Below, piece after piece: positions 1 to 11,478 of a stretch of 64,000 nucleotides of DNA. The position numbers and the translations under genes were made by a program. Within the stretch, counting starts at the first letter, position 1. Each line of letters starts with the position of its first letter. The stretch is from the NCBI RefSeq assembly GCF_018143015.1, contig NC_054741.1, positions 67,215,754-67,279,753 on the forward strand, in the 5' to 3' direction. This DNA is from Lytechinus variegatus. Taxonomy: Eukaryota > Echinodermata > Echinoidea > Temnopleuroida > Toxopneustidae. Under the pieces are notes generated by a model, which was not told the DNA's origin, searched no databases, and saw only the letters and a list, made by a program, of their open reading frames with translations.

Positions 1-279
1 TGGGTGACTGGTTTTCGTGTAGACAATGCAAGTTGCCTAAAAGTACTATAAAATTCCAAGTGATAAACCATTTTACCCTCTACATTCTATCTGTTAATTA
101 TGACTTGTCCTCTCTTTATTAGAGGGTGGAGTATAAAAGTATTTATCTCTATTCAGATAGTCTTTTCTCTATTTTCTCTATTATTTTGGCCGCATATCTC
201 TCTATTTCTCCTCTTTCCTTTTCTTTATATCCCCCTCTTTTATTCACCCTCATCTCTTTCTTTCTGTCTCCTGATTTAA

Positions 280-880
280 AGGGAAGGTCCAGGCTAGAGA
301 TATCTATATCTCAATAAATAGAGAAAAAATCATAGAGCAAAGCGCTCAAAATTTGATATCGGATAACAAAATAACAAAGTTATTGAATTTCAAAGATTTG
401 CATTATTCTGGTAAAACAGTTCTAGGCATGTCTTTATGAATATTCATTAGGTGGGCTGATGATGTCATATCCCCCACTTGATCTTTTGTATTTTATTATA
501 TGAAATTATGTTTATTCAACATTTTTCTACCAAGATCTTAAACAATTGGATTGACAACTGATTAAGTGCATTAGTTATTTGCTGCCACAACTTATTTCAT
601 CATGAAGACACATCATTTAGAAATGTGTGAAAAAATAAAACATTTATAAATTCATGTAATAACATGAGAAAAAGGAAAGTGGTGATGTGACATCATCAGT
701 CCACCTAATGAATATTCATGACAATGTACATTACTGTTTTCACAAAAATATTGATAAACTTTAGAATTCAATAACTTTGTTATTTGTTATCCGATTTTGA
801 TAAAATTTTCAGAATTTTGCTCTGTCAGTGAATTTTGCTTTATTTATTTAGGTATAAATATCTTCAGCCCGAACCATCCT
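280..880. mobile_element. TTAA-flanked MITE, family A
   Basis: The element is bounded by TTAA on both sides (276-279 and 881-884). Its inverted ends read AGGGAAGGTCCAGGCT and, on the other strand, AGGATGGTTCGGGCT. The arms stay complementary far inward; for example CATTAGGTGG at left mirrors CCACCTAATG at right. The paralogous segment near 8635 reads GATTTAATGATT, the empty site. Insertion and TTAA duplication are therefore seen directly. TTAA targeting is known for piggyBac and Kolobok transposases; no coding capacity is present. Another copy lies at 44572-45025. Confidence 0.88.
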
Positions 881-943
881 TTAATGATCAAATAAGCATT
901 TCAAACAGCCCTATACTATTGAAATGAGAGACCACAATTAAAG

Positions 944-1181
944 AATGCCTGCACATGATTACATCTAGAGTTGCATAAACTTTACCCATATAAATTATAC
1001 TCAATTGTACAGATATATTAAAATATATATCATCAATCGAATGGATCATACATACATAATGTAATGCCTGCACATGATTAGATTTAGAGTTGCATAAACT
1101 TTACCCATATAAATTATACTCAATTGTACAGATAAATTAAAATATATACCAACAATCAAATGGATCATACATACGTAATAG
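944..1181. repeat. Two-unit 119-bp tandem duplication
   Basis: The block starting AATGCCTGCACATGATTA occurs at 944 and again at 1063, with near-identical sequence through ATGGATCATACATAC. The paralogous copy near 8693 has only one unit, so this duplication came after the segmental duplication. Confidence 0.85.
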
Positions 1182-1326
1182 AAATCAAATGTAAACAGAA
1201 TAGATCTGGTAAGCCATTTTCTTCTTTAATCCCATTTCTTGGTACAAAACATTCAATTCTTGGAAATTGGCTAAATGAAAAGGCTTGACACAGCCTATGT
1301 ACATCAACATATCCTGGCAGGTTCAG

Positions 1327-1461
1327 GGGAGCGTTTCATGAAGGAATGGTTGGATGTTTTATCTGACAAGTACCATAGTGACAGTGCATGTCAACCAATC
1401 AAAATCATGGAAAGTTGTCAGATCTGACTTGTCGAACTAAAGATGTTAATGAAAAGCTCCC
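1327..1461. mobile_element. MITE family E (GGAGCGTTTCATGAA ends)
   Basis: The inverted ends are GGGGAGCGTTTCATGAA at left and an AAGCTCCC remnant at right. Inside are GTCAGATCTGACTTGTC and an AACCAATCAAAATC core. The same family occurs at 9064-9193, 13519-13648 and 61640-61847. This copy and the one at 9064 lie at the same place in the segmental duplication, so it was present before that duplication. A degenerate relative lies near 1675-1815. Confidence 0.75.
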
Positions 1462-1754
1462 TGGTTTGAAACCCTTATTAGAATACTGCAATACTGGTCA
1501 CAATCCTCATCATCGCCTTCTTCTTCAACATCTTCATAATCCTTCTTTTCGTCCGGATCCGCTTCGTCGAGTCCCTCCTTTCTTACTCCTAGTCCTCGTT
1601 ATCACCTTCAACGTCGTTCTTCTCGTAGGACTCCTCCCCGGGCTCCCCCCCCGTTCCCCCTCTTCTTCTCCCATGGTACGTTTCTTGAAGGAGTTTGTCG
1701 GGTATTATCCGACAAAGTCTGTTTGTTCAACAATTGAACAATGTTCTTTAGTTT

Positions 1755-1980
1755 TCACTCAATCGAAATCGAGAAAGTTGTCTGATGATTCTGACTTGTC
1801 AGATTACGATGTTGATGAACCTCCAATTCCTCCTCATTCTTTACCTCATTTTCCTCCTTCATACCAGTGGAAGATCGTCTTTTCAGCTCGTCCACTGTTC
1901 TCAACGCATCCCTTGTGATGGCGCAGAGATGAATATAATTATTGCTGGACAATTATAAGCTCTTTCAACTCGATTGTATC
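1755..1980 (-). pseudogene. Decayed copy of the helix-plus-acidic exon (exon F)
   Basis: On the minus strand a splice-acceptor-like ATGTTGCAG precedes GATACAATC, as in the two intact exons further upstream in the gene. The module motif IHLCAITRDALRTVDELKRR is readable, followed by an acidic stretch. It lies one base out of frame with the acceptor phase used by the intact copies, and that phase gives a stop after 13 codons. It looks like a broken duplicate exon, unless an unseen splice restores phase. Confidence 0.55.
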
Positions 1981-2039
1981 CTGCAACATGAGATTAAAAA
2001 AATAGGTGTAAAAGGAAATCTGTTACTTTTTCGTTACAT

Positions 2040-2125
2040 AATCTGTTGATTTTGCTGAATTATAATTACCCTTTTTTTTTGGGGGGGGTGAAGTACCCCC
2101 TGGTACATTCTGGATCGGCCGCCCT
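2040..2125. repeat. Duplicated intronic block, copy 1
   Basis: The sequence TGTTGATTTTGCTGAATTA, a T/G homopolymer, GAAGTACCCCCTG and ACATTCTGGATCGG recurs at about 5118-5205 in the same orientation. Both copies lie beside exons of the acidic-protein gene. This suggests that whole exon-intron units were duplicated, although an independent repeat insertion would look the same. Confidence 0.7.
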
Positions 2126-2517
2126 TATGAAATCTACCGTTTTAAACAAGTTTTAAATAATTACAATTTACAATTGAACTACTTAAAAGAATGAGCAATA
2201 TTTCATTTCAGAAAAAGATATTTCTAATTTTAATTTTAACCTTTTAAGTTTAAGTTCAATTCATAGATGTTATGTAATGTTATAATTCTGTAAGAACTAA
2301 GCGACTAACCGTGGAAATGGGGAACTACTGAAAATTCTTTATGGCGCCCATCCTGCTTCCCCTCGCCATTCTCCTTCCAATTTTCCTCTTCGATTTCCCC
2401 CAAGATCTCCACTGACAAGCATAATCATTCTCTTTGTCATCAACCTTCTCGACGTCGCCATTCTTTTCAGTTTTCCTGTTCTTCTCGTCTTCATCTACTT
2501 GCTCTGTCTATTCGACG

Positions 2518-2765
2518 GCGTCCATCTCCTCCTCCTCGTCTTCTTCCATCTCTTCTTCCTCCCCTTAATACTGTCCATTTCCTTTGTCCGTGTTTTCCTC
2601 CTCCTCCTTATCACTGAGGGAGAGTCCCCTCAGTTCCTCTCCTCCTCCTCGTCTTCTTCCATCTCTTCTTCCTCCCCTTCATACTGTCCATAATTATCCT
2701 TTGTCCGTGTATTTCTCCTCCTCCTCCTCCTCCTCACTGAGGGAGAGTCCCCTCAGTTCCTCCAC
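2518..2765. repeat. Roughly 115-bp minisatellite in a coding-derived acidic region
   Basis: CACTGAGGGAGAGTCCCCTCAGTTCCT recurs near 2616 and 2735, with CTCCTCCTCGTC and TACTGTCCAT stretches between. On the minus strand it encodes Glu-rich runs, so it appears to be an expanded acidic tail of a duplicated exon. Confidence 0.7.
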
Positions 2766-2856
2766 TACTCTCCATGCGTCTCTTCTTATAACGCAACTGT
2801 GTATTCTTTCCCGAGCAGCTCTCAATTCTTCTGCTCATCTCAGCCTGGACCATGTT
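2734..2856 (-). pseudogene. Third module exon (exon E): terminal exon or frameshifted copy
   Basis: On the minus strand TTGATTCGCAG precedes AACATGGTCCAG, which aligns with the start of the intact module exons. One extra base after the second ATG puts the recognisable module (AARERIHSCVIRRDAWRVV) out of phase. In the phase carried by the preceding exon the frame ends at a TGA after 40 codons. Either this is a broken copy or it supplies a short new C-terminus. Transcript data would decide. Confidence 0.45.
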
Positions 2857-3197
2857 CTGCGAATCAATGTGAAATTCAATTATGATCTACTTGATATAAC
2901 TTAGCATTAATTGAGATCTTACTATTTACGTTTAGAATGAGTTGGGTTTTTTTTAATTAAAAGGTCCGTTCTTTCAGAATACGGAATAACTCATTCCGTG
3001 AAACATAATTTATGTGGAATTGAACTGGAAATTTTAAAAATTTATTAGTACATCCAATCCATTAGGCATTATTTAAAGCCCACCTGATTTCTTCCTATTT
3101 TCTAGTTCATATTAATGATTTTAGTGCTCTCAAATTATCACCCTAAAAATACACAAACAGGTTTCTAAATGTTGAGAAGAACGAATCAAGAACAAAC

Positions 3198-6100
3198 CTG
3201 AAAATAGCTGAAATCGGTTTCTGCGTCTTCGTCTGTTTCTTCATCATGAAACTGCTCCTCTTCCTGTCCCTTCTCGTCTTTCTTGTCATCCTTCTTCTCC
3301 TCCTCATTGCTCTTTCCATCCTTTTCTCCCTCCTCCTTCTCCACTTCGTGATTCGCTTCCTCATCAATCTCGTCATTTTCAGCATCCTTCTCGTCCTCGA
3401 CGTCATCTTCATTGTCATCCTCCCCTTCATCTTCTTCGTCCTCGTCATCCTCATTCTCCTTGTCAGACTCCTCTACCTTTCCGTTGTCATCTTCATTGTC
3501 ATCCTGCTCCTCCTCCTCGACTTCCTCGTCATCCGCTTCATCTTCATTCTCCTTGTCAGAATCTTCTTCCTTTCCTCGGTCATCATCGTTATCCTCCTCA
3601 TTATCTTTGTCTGACTCCTCTTCCTTTTCTTTGTTATCTCCATTGTCATCCCCATCATCCCTGTCAGACTCTTCTTCCTTTCTTTCGTCTTCGTCATGGT
3701 CATCTTCCTTCTCGCCTTCCCCGTCCTCGTCATCCTCATTATCCTTGTCAGATTCCCCTTCCGTTCCTTTGTTATCCCTATCGTCTTCCTCCTCATTATC
3801 TTTGCTAGACTCCTCTTCCTTTCCGTCGTCGTCTTTATGGTCATCCTCCTCGTTCTCGTCATCCTCATTATCCTTGTCGGATTCCTCTTCCTTTCCTTCG
3901 TCCTGATCCTCCTCTCCATCTTCTTTCTCCTTCTCCTCTTCCGTATCACTCGTAGACTGTCTCCTCAGTTCCTCCACCACTCTCATAGCGTTTCTCATGA
4001 TAACGCATCGATGAAGTCTCTCCCGCGCATCTCTCATTTCTTCCATCTGAGAGGCGATGATATCCTGCGATATAAGATCAAATTGGTAGTCTTTTAGAAA
4101 TATTACAATAATCTATTATTATCTACATAATATAAATGCATTGCTTGTACACTAATTATGTTGTTTCTCAATCTACTTGTGGTTTAAGCCTAAGAATGAA
4201 AGTGAATTTAGTTCGTAGTATAGTGTCTTCAGTGTTGGTCTTTAGATCGGTGAGGCTAATATCCTCTTTTAGTATCACTTTCTGGAAAGTTTCAATAATT
4301 AGAGAACAAACCTGAAAATATCTAAATTCGGGTACAGCTGTGTCTTCGGAAAGGCTCTTCCCTTCCTCCTCCTCCTCTTGCTCATTCTCCTCTTCCATTT
4401 TCCCCTTGTCCCCCTCCTCCTCAGTCTCCTCCTCCTCCTCTTTCTTCTGCTCCTCCTCCTCTAATTGCCAGAGTGCAACTTTCTTTGCAGAAGATTCGTT
4501 CTCTCCATCAATCTGTGTGTCATCAGTGGATGATTGACTCTTCAGTAAGGCAACTACTTTCCTGGCATCTCTTTGGATAATGGTTCTGTGAAACCTTTCC
4601 CTTGCCATTCTTAAATCAGCCATCTGAAGGTCGGCAATATCCTGCATAACATTCAAGATTACAAGAATCAGCTAGAATACAATAAAAGAGTTGAGTTTTG
4701 ATTATGGATGAGAAATAGGCATAGAAATTAAAAGAACAAAATCACAAATGCTGCAGGAACGTGGATGCGTAAAATTGATAGGCAATAGAATGAGGAAACG
4801 TGTTTCATTAATTTGAAGCAATATGAGTAATGAATACATATAATTTAAATGAATATTTTCTAGAATATAAAGAGCTTTTTCATTCTCTTTATGAAAGGTG
4901 CACCTTTGGAAGAGTTTTAGTTAGAATCATTAATTTGGTTAAAAGATCGATTTTAATCTTACCCCACAAAATCACTATGCGTAACGTTCTTTATAAATGA
5001 GCGTTGTACGTTTTGTCTACATTTGAGATACACAGTTATGACATATACTTAACAGTCTTTATTATTATTATTTGTGCTTTTGTATTACTGAAAAATTTTC
5101 CTCGTGCGGGTATACCCTTTGTTGATTTTGCTGAATTATAATTACCTTTTTTTTCTTTGGGGGGGGGGGTGAAGTACCCCCTGTACATTCTGGATCGGGC
5201 GCCCTGTGACCTCTTGCATAAAAGAAAGACCTTGGCATTTTTTTGGCCAGAATTTGTTTTTATATGTTGATATAATGTCGATGGCATAAGTTTGTTTGCC
5301 AGAGTTTTTCATGGCAAAAGTTTAATGCAACATGCCCCTGGACTGAAGTAACATACCTTGATGAGTTGTACTCTCTGTGTCATGATATCATCAGAAGATT
5401 CCTCATTGTTGTCGTTTGAGGTGGAAACGATCCGTTGGGTGATCGCAACATGATAATCTTCATCAGAAAATAAAATGAATTAATGAATCACTTGTATTCT
5501 TACATCAGCAAATGACGATTTTGCTTGTAAGGTTCTTCATACTCCATAAAAAGCGTTGAATGATCATGACAATGAAATAATACATAGAATAAGATTTTTT
5601 TTTTTGGGGGGGTTCTGTGTATATTATAGGTGACACCCCCTGGAAATTATGTTGATATGCTAAAATATTAAGATTTGACTCCAAATCGCCTTCAATTTTT
5701 AATGATTTTTTTTTCTTTTGGCTTTTTAGGAAACCAGTGCCCTATTTAAAAACCGTTCCCATAGCCCTGGATAAACTCTCTCCTCTTTTAAAATCAACAT
5801 AGAAAAGTAGCACCCATTGAAGTAAATGTTGACAAAACATACAGATTCATCGATTTATGCAAGGAATTCAAATTATAACTTCGTTAATCTTTATCTATAT
5901 TCATCTTATTTTTTGGGGAAAAGGGTGTGTCTCATTTCATCATTCATCATTTCATTCTCCCGGCCGTGCTATTAACATTTCCATAAAGTCTTATCTCACC
6001 CCTCCCCTAATTATAGCATTTATAAACTACCAAAGTTTTGTAAGAAAACATTCACAATCATGATTACCAACTTCCCCATGGATACATTAGAATATGAGCT

Positions 6101-6822
6101 ACCAGCCGTAATTCCACTTTATTTTTTATAGACCTATATACTTCCGATTTGTAATTTTATTTGGCTTTTTCATCTTTCGACAATAAAAATATCAACAACA
6201 TATAAAACAGGTTTATTGCAGGGGCCGCGGAAGCGGGGGGGGGGGGGGGGGTGGCTTCTTTTCCAAAAACGTGTACAAAAACGTAAAAATTACCATAGGA
6301 TTATGATTTTTTTTCCATGGTCAGCCAACTCCCCCCCCCACTTTGAAAACCGTTCCGCGGCCCCTATTTTGAAGAAAACCGATTTATATAATGGATAATG
6401 CAACAACCATACCATCAACAAATTGCAATTTTCTAATTTAAAGACTATTGTTTTGGGGATCTAAGATTAATTTATGATTCCGGAAAATTAATATTGACAG
6501 TTAACACCCTATACCATGAGATTTTTCGTCAATCTTGATTTAGAGTTGTTCTTTGAGTTCGTATAAAACATTAAAATTATGAACAAACGAACTAGTTTTA
6601 AACCGTATTTTTTCAAAATTCATTCTGAGGTATGATATGCTTACCATTCCCAATATCCAACTTCTCTGGTAGGCTCCTGACGTCAGAGGAGTTTTCAGTG
6701 GATTTACTTTCGACGATGCTCAGCTTGCATCCAGTAGATTGAGATTCATCAAGGCTATCGAAGACGTACTCATCCTCGCTTTCATCCTGTCGATGAATCG
6801 GTTTGCTCCGAATGCATCCCAT
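3198..6822 (-). CDS. Unrecognised acylated acidic protein with duplicated module exons
   Basis: Four exons join in phase: 6822-6645 (59 codons plus 1 base), 5457-5357, 4641-4312 (110 codons) and 4064-3198 (289 codons). Donors include G/GTAAGC and AAG/GTATGT; acceptors include TTATGCAG and ATCGCAG. The product begins MGCIRSK, resembling the MGCIKSK start of Src-type kinases, so N-myristoylation of Gly2 and palmitoylation of Cys3 are likely and the protein should sit at a membrane. Exons 3 and 4 are homologous: each starts DI.., carries ARER[FL]H..I..R[DN]A..VV..L, then a Glu/Asp-rich tail, and ends YFQ at the donor. The module faintly resembles an ankyrin helix pair (inference). In exon 4 the tail has about seven variants of KEEESDKDNEDDE. 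Exon 2 keeps a weak trace of the module. I do not recognise the family. It may continue to 2734 or beyond the window. Confidence 0.6.
5118..5205. repeat. Duplicated intronic block, copy 2
   Basis: Matches 2040-2125, including TGCTGAATTATAATTACC, a T-then-G run, GTGAAGTACCCCCTG and ACATTCTGGATCGG. It lies in the intron between exons 2 and 3 of the acidic-protein gene. Confidence 0.7.
6221..6366. mobile_element. Small hAT-like foldback element
   Basis: The left end AGGGGCCGCGGAA is mirrored by TTCCGCGGCCCCT at the right. Between them lie a long G run near 6235 and a C run near 6332. It is non-coding, and I could not see a clear target duplication. It lies about 0.4 kb downstream of the donor of the acidic-protein gene's first exon, inside intron 1. 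Confidence 0.65.
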
Positions 6823-8295
6823 TTTAATTGAGATAAATTTCGAAACACTGTAAGTAAAGAACTATAGGCTAATGCTAACCGCAAGTAACACAATAGAACA
6901 CTGATAGCAGTATAAGAAAATGTAAACAAACCTTTGCTTGTCTCTTGGAGCGCGCAATTTGCTTATGACGTAATAATACATTCGCGTCCGCAAAATTCTT
7001 GGATTACTACATTGCATGAACTGAAGGGAGAATAAGTATATAGGTCCCGGGAATTAATTAAAACCATGTGGGTTTCAGATAGTCTATTCGGAAAGAATAT
7101 AGTATATAAAAAACAAATGCCCGACGAGCGATAAAACTCTCATTGATGGAGCAAGGAAAGATCCTTTCATCATGTTCGTAATAATTATTTCCCCTATATG
7201 AAGATGTTATTTGGAAGCATCCATTCAAAATTCTCCCTTTTTTCTGTTCTGCTCCTGTATGCCTTCTTATGGGTTTACCTGTATGACGGCCTCTTCCACA
7301 CTTATACGAGTATTTACCGTCGAAAAATTCCTTAAAGCGTAGATTAAACAATGGTGGGTCTTGGTGGATTGTACAGGGTCATCAGTATGGGTTATGATTT
7401 TTTTTTTTCGTTCTTTTACTCTTTATTTAAAATTTTCATTCATTATCGATCCTAAAAATGCTGGGACGGGACATTCGTAGTGATTAGAACCAAGTAGGTT
7501 ATTAATGGAACATCATAACTTATTAAAACAAGCTTTAATTACATTATATTTCGTGCTTGTTTGTGCTAAATAGTTGGTTTCTATCCGAGGGAATTTCATT
7601 GGATGATCATGAAATGTATTTTCATGACCATTTATTCATTTATTTACTATGTACTAATCATTCTTTTTCCTTATCACCTTCTGTCATTCCTTCACTTTTT
7701 CATTTTCTTCCATTTCTTCACTTTCTTTTACTCAAATTCTTCCTCAATATCATTCTAGTTTCCTTCGCCTTTCTTCTTACTTTTCTTTTTTTCTTCAACT
7801 CTGAAAAATTCTTCTTCTTTCTCCTCCTTCTTCTCCTTCCTCGTCATAAGGGAGAATAAAGGACGATAAAGAAGAAGAATTAAAAGAAAAAAATTTCGAA
7901 GATATTAACACTTTTGAGAGTTTATCTATTCATTTTGTGGACTTCGAATCTAGTTCTGACTTTAAAAAATAGTTGTTAGACATAACTCATCCTCAAATGA
8001 TAAATTAAATTATTGAATGAAACCGACACATATGTCAAACATAATGATGCAAAGTTCAATACTTTTGATTGCGAGTGCTCTAACCATACTGCTGCTTGAA
8101 TTGTGCCAATTTCTATCATTTTGGCGCAAACCATTTTTGGAACCCAGTCATGCATGAAGTTTGTTTCATCTTAGGGCTTCAGAAAATCTATCGATATAAA
8201 AAAAGTCTACCTCATATTTCTAAAATAAGCCTTGAAATACCCCCCCCCCCAAAAAAAAAAATGTAACGTTATATTGATAAGCACTATACGTTTAT
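6823..8295. other. Upstream region of the acidic-protein gene; no gene seen
   Basis: This should contain the minus-strand gene's promoter and 5' UTR. There is no convincing TATA box and I recognise no coding exon. A CT-rich tract at 7650-7850 would read as Glu/Lys-rich on the minus strand and could be another decayed acidic segment, but no module motif adjoins it. A C-then-A homopolymer lies at about 8240-8262. Confidence 0.5.
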
Positions 8296-9210
8296 AGGTG
8301 AATGGCTTTTTTGTCGACAATTCAAGTTGCCTAAAAAGTACTACCAAAATCCAAGTGAGAACCATCTTTAAAACTACATTTTTATTTTCTCTCATGTATG
8401 TTTTTCATTCCCCCTAGCCAGCAGCTATTCTGTTTACCCTCTACATTCTATCAGTTAATTGTGTCCTCTCTTTATTAGAGGGTGGAGTAAAGTATTTCTC
8501 TTTATTCAGATAGTCTCAGTTGTTTTCTCAATTATTTTTCGGCCGCTTATCTCTAGCTATCTCTCCTCTTTTCTGTTTCTTTATATCCCCCTCTTTCATT
8601 CATCCTCACCTCTTTCTTTCTGTCTCTTGATTTAATGATTAAATAAATATTTCAAACAGCCCCAAATTATTGAAAACAGAGACCACAATTAAAGAATGCC
8701 TGCAGGTGATGAGATCTAGAGTTGCATAAACTTTACTCACATAAATTATACTAAATTGTACAGATAAATTCAAATATATATCTTCAATCAAATGGATAAT
8801 ACATACAAAATGGAAATGGAAATCTAAACAGAATAGATCTGGCAAGCCATTTTCTCTAGTCCCGTGTCTTGGTACAAAGCATTCCTTTCTTGATATCATG
8901 AATTGTGTTATCTAACTGCACAAAATATCAACAATTTAATTGCCTTTATAAAAAAATAATTATTTGGTTTTGTTAAAGAAAGGTAATTCTTGATATCAAG
9001 AAATGGGGTGAATAAAAAGGCTTGCAATAGCCTATGTACGTCGATATATGCCGGCAGGTTCAGGGAGCATTTCATGAAGGAATGGTCCATTTTCATCTAA
9101 CAGTTATGGTGACAGTACATGTCAGCCAATCAAAATCGAGGAAAGTTGTCAGATCTGACTTGTCAGGTGAAAAATGTTAATGAAAAGCTCCCCTGGTGTG
9201 ACACCCTCAT
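8296..9210. repeat. Diverged segmental duplication, copy 2
   Basis: Partner of 1-1475. It lacks the family A MITE, preserving the empty site TTGATTTAATGATT near 8627-8640, and has a single 119-bp unit. It carries its own copy of MITE family E at about 9064-9193. Confidence 0.8.
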
Positions 9211-10987
9211 AAGAAAGTGAATTGGATAGATAAAATGGAATGAGATATAAATCTGGTGATTCTATGGCAGTGACACATATTAGACGGAATGAGGTAATGT
9301 ATTTTGAATACAGTAAACAGAAATCAAATACTTGCATTAATAGCATTTACAATTTAACAAAAATATGACAGAAATTTTTTCAAAGTAAATCTTTGGTATA
9401 TCAAAAACTTACATCAAATATTATTATTGCAATCATAGCATTAAAATAAATGATTACAGAAATACATAATTATCCATTTTCAAAGACAATATTTGGTATG
9501 TCTAAAAAACATAAAACATTATAGCAAAAATAAAATATTAATAGAATTAAAATACAATTAAAATATATGATTACAGAAATACATATTTATCCATTTTCAA
9601 AGAGAATATTTGGTATGTCTGAAAACTGACATCAAACACTATTATAGCAAAAATAAAATATCAACATTACTAGCATTAAAATATAATGACAGAAATACAT
9701 AAATATCAATTTTCAAAGACAATCTTTGGTATGCCTAAACCCTGACATCAAACAAAGCAGTTTATTTGAGCAGGATGGAGTCACTTCCCAGCAGACAGGG
9801 ATCAGTTGATATGACTGTTGACAGAAATGAAAATTACCACAAATCACGGTAGAAATTTCGAGGACATTTTAGGAGATTTAACTAACTTTTTAAGGTTAAG
9901 AAGGGCAAAAGTGGTACTTTGAAATGCTCCTATAAAGATAGTAAGGACACTTGCAAACTTACCCCTATAAGCCAGTTCGTAGTTCCTTTCTGCGCATGAT
10001 CAAAAGATTCTACGCATGATCAGAAGGTCATTTGTACTAAAGTGACATGGTGCTTTAAAATCTAATGAGATAAGCACCAACTTTGATGTCTTGATTATTC
10101 ATATATTCTTTTAAATTGTCGTTTTCATTTACATCCACAAAAACAACAATGCTTCCACGAACGACTGGTATTTCACAGTTTGTCAAGTACATTGTGCAAC
10201 ATGCTAAGATATGCATTCAAAGTAGGAATGCAACAAATACATTCATTAAGTGTTCATTGGTGTGCTATTCTAGTCACCTGGTCTATTCAATTTCTTCATC
10301 CTGCTATGTAAGGCAAGCTTACACAATATCTTGCTTTGAAATCTGCCTATCATGATGAAAGAAATGAAAGGTCATTTGACCAAAATTGCCCATGAAGTAA
10401 TTACGAACTGGTCTATTATACAATATTTAAAGAACAAGACATAGCTGACTTTATAATTCTCTCATTGCCGGTATTGAAATGCAAGTACACAACTTACAAA
10501 AGTTCAGTTCAAACACAATATTCATGTTAATAGTTATACCTATCACTTGACATAACTGGCACAGCTATAAGGCTACTGATTAAGAAGAACTGTGTAATTT
10601 ATTGAGAGGGTCATGTTGATGATATACTAAAAAAAAAAAATCCATTTTACATACTTATCACTAACGTACCTACGGGGGGGGGGGGGGGCAGTCTGCCTTC
10701 CCTGACGAGCCACAACCCATGCAAAGGACTTATCCCCGCCCCCCCTGACGAGCTTGAAAGACCCTTTTTGCCCCCCCCCCTGACGAGCTTCAAGACCTTT
10801 TTTTTTTTTTGCTTGTCAATTTTTTTTTCTGGTACGAAATCCTTTATAATTTGTGACCGAAGACCCCCTTTTTTTGCTTGTCAAATTTTTTGGCGGGCGG
10901 TTTGCCCCCCTGTGGAAAATCCTAGGTACGCCACTGATACTTATGATACCAACAGGGTGCACACTGTCTATATCACACCCTTCTCTT
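9211..10987. other. AT-rich intergenic DNA with local repeats
   Basis: From 9350 to 9760 a unit of roughly 110-130 bp, CAGAAATACAT followed by TTTTCAAAGA and TTTGGTATG, is repeated about four times. At about 10672-10940 lies a G/C-homopolymer-rich repeat with CCCCTGACGAGCTT and TTTTTGCTTGTCAA motifs, ending GGTACGCCACTGA; similar TTTTTGCTTGTCAA stretches recur at 57280-57360. No gene is recognised. Confidence 0.6.
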
Positions 10988-11478
10988 TTCAAGTCCACCC
11001 CAGCAAAAAGTCAATTTGAATGAAAAAAGAAAAAAAAACCTATTATATGCATATCCCAGTTGGTATGCAAATGAGGTAACTGATGACATCACCAACAATT
11101 TCTTTTGTATTTTATTACATAAAAATTCTTATATTTTTCCTTATACATGTACTTGTAATAATATGACAAAAGATTTGAATTTTCCCTTGAATTGTGGGAT
11201 GGCCATTGTTGTAACCTGATGCTTTCTCATTGTCAAATCTGATAAAATTGAAATATTCTTTATTTCATGTAATAAAATAAAAAAAGAAATGGTCTGTGAC
11301 ATCATTAACTCTCTCATTTGCATATCATTGTGTTGTGATATTTAAATGAAACTTTCTACATGCTATAACTTTCTTATTTTACATCTTATTTCTATAAAAA
11401 AAAGTTTCAGTATTATACTTGCTTTATTTTTCTATTTTTATTCAAATCCACTTTTTAATGGTGTGGACTTGCCCTTCA
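10988..11478. mobile_element. Diverged MITE family B copy
   Basis: The left end carries CAAGTCCACCCCAGCAAAAAGTCAATTTGAAT and the right end AATGGTGTGGACTTGCCCTTCAAG, an inverted pair typical of family B (34199-34717, 47239-47836, 52020). The outermost bases and the TTAA are no longer clear, so this is an older copy. From 11479 to 12060 I see only AT-rich DNA. Confidence 0.65.

Larger units (their letters stand above)
1..1475. repeat. Diverged segmental duplication, copy 1
   Basis: This stretch matches 8296-9210 in the same order. Shared landmarks are the CAAGTTGCCTAAAA stretch, the TTTATTAGAGGGTGGAG motif, the CT-rich block ending in TTTCTGTCTC, the CCACAATTAAAGAATGCCTGC block, and a closing MITE. 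Copy 1 is longer because it carries a 601-bp MITE (280-880) and a local tandem duplication (944-1181). The two copies bracket the acidic-protein gene, so the duplication may belong to the history of that locus. No coding sequence is recognised in it. Confidence 0.8.

Noticed and set aside
1388-1918. Pro-rich plus-strand open frame of 176 codons
   Set aside because: It begins in a MITE end and runs through the reverse complement of a decayed acidic exon; composition is that of the repeat.
3246-3949. Leu/Ile-rich and Ser-rich open frames opposite or shifted from the acidic exon
   Set aside because: They are other-frame readings of GAA/GAC-rich coding repeats of the minus-strand exon; no family features.
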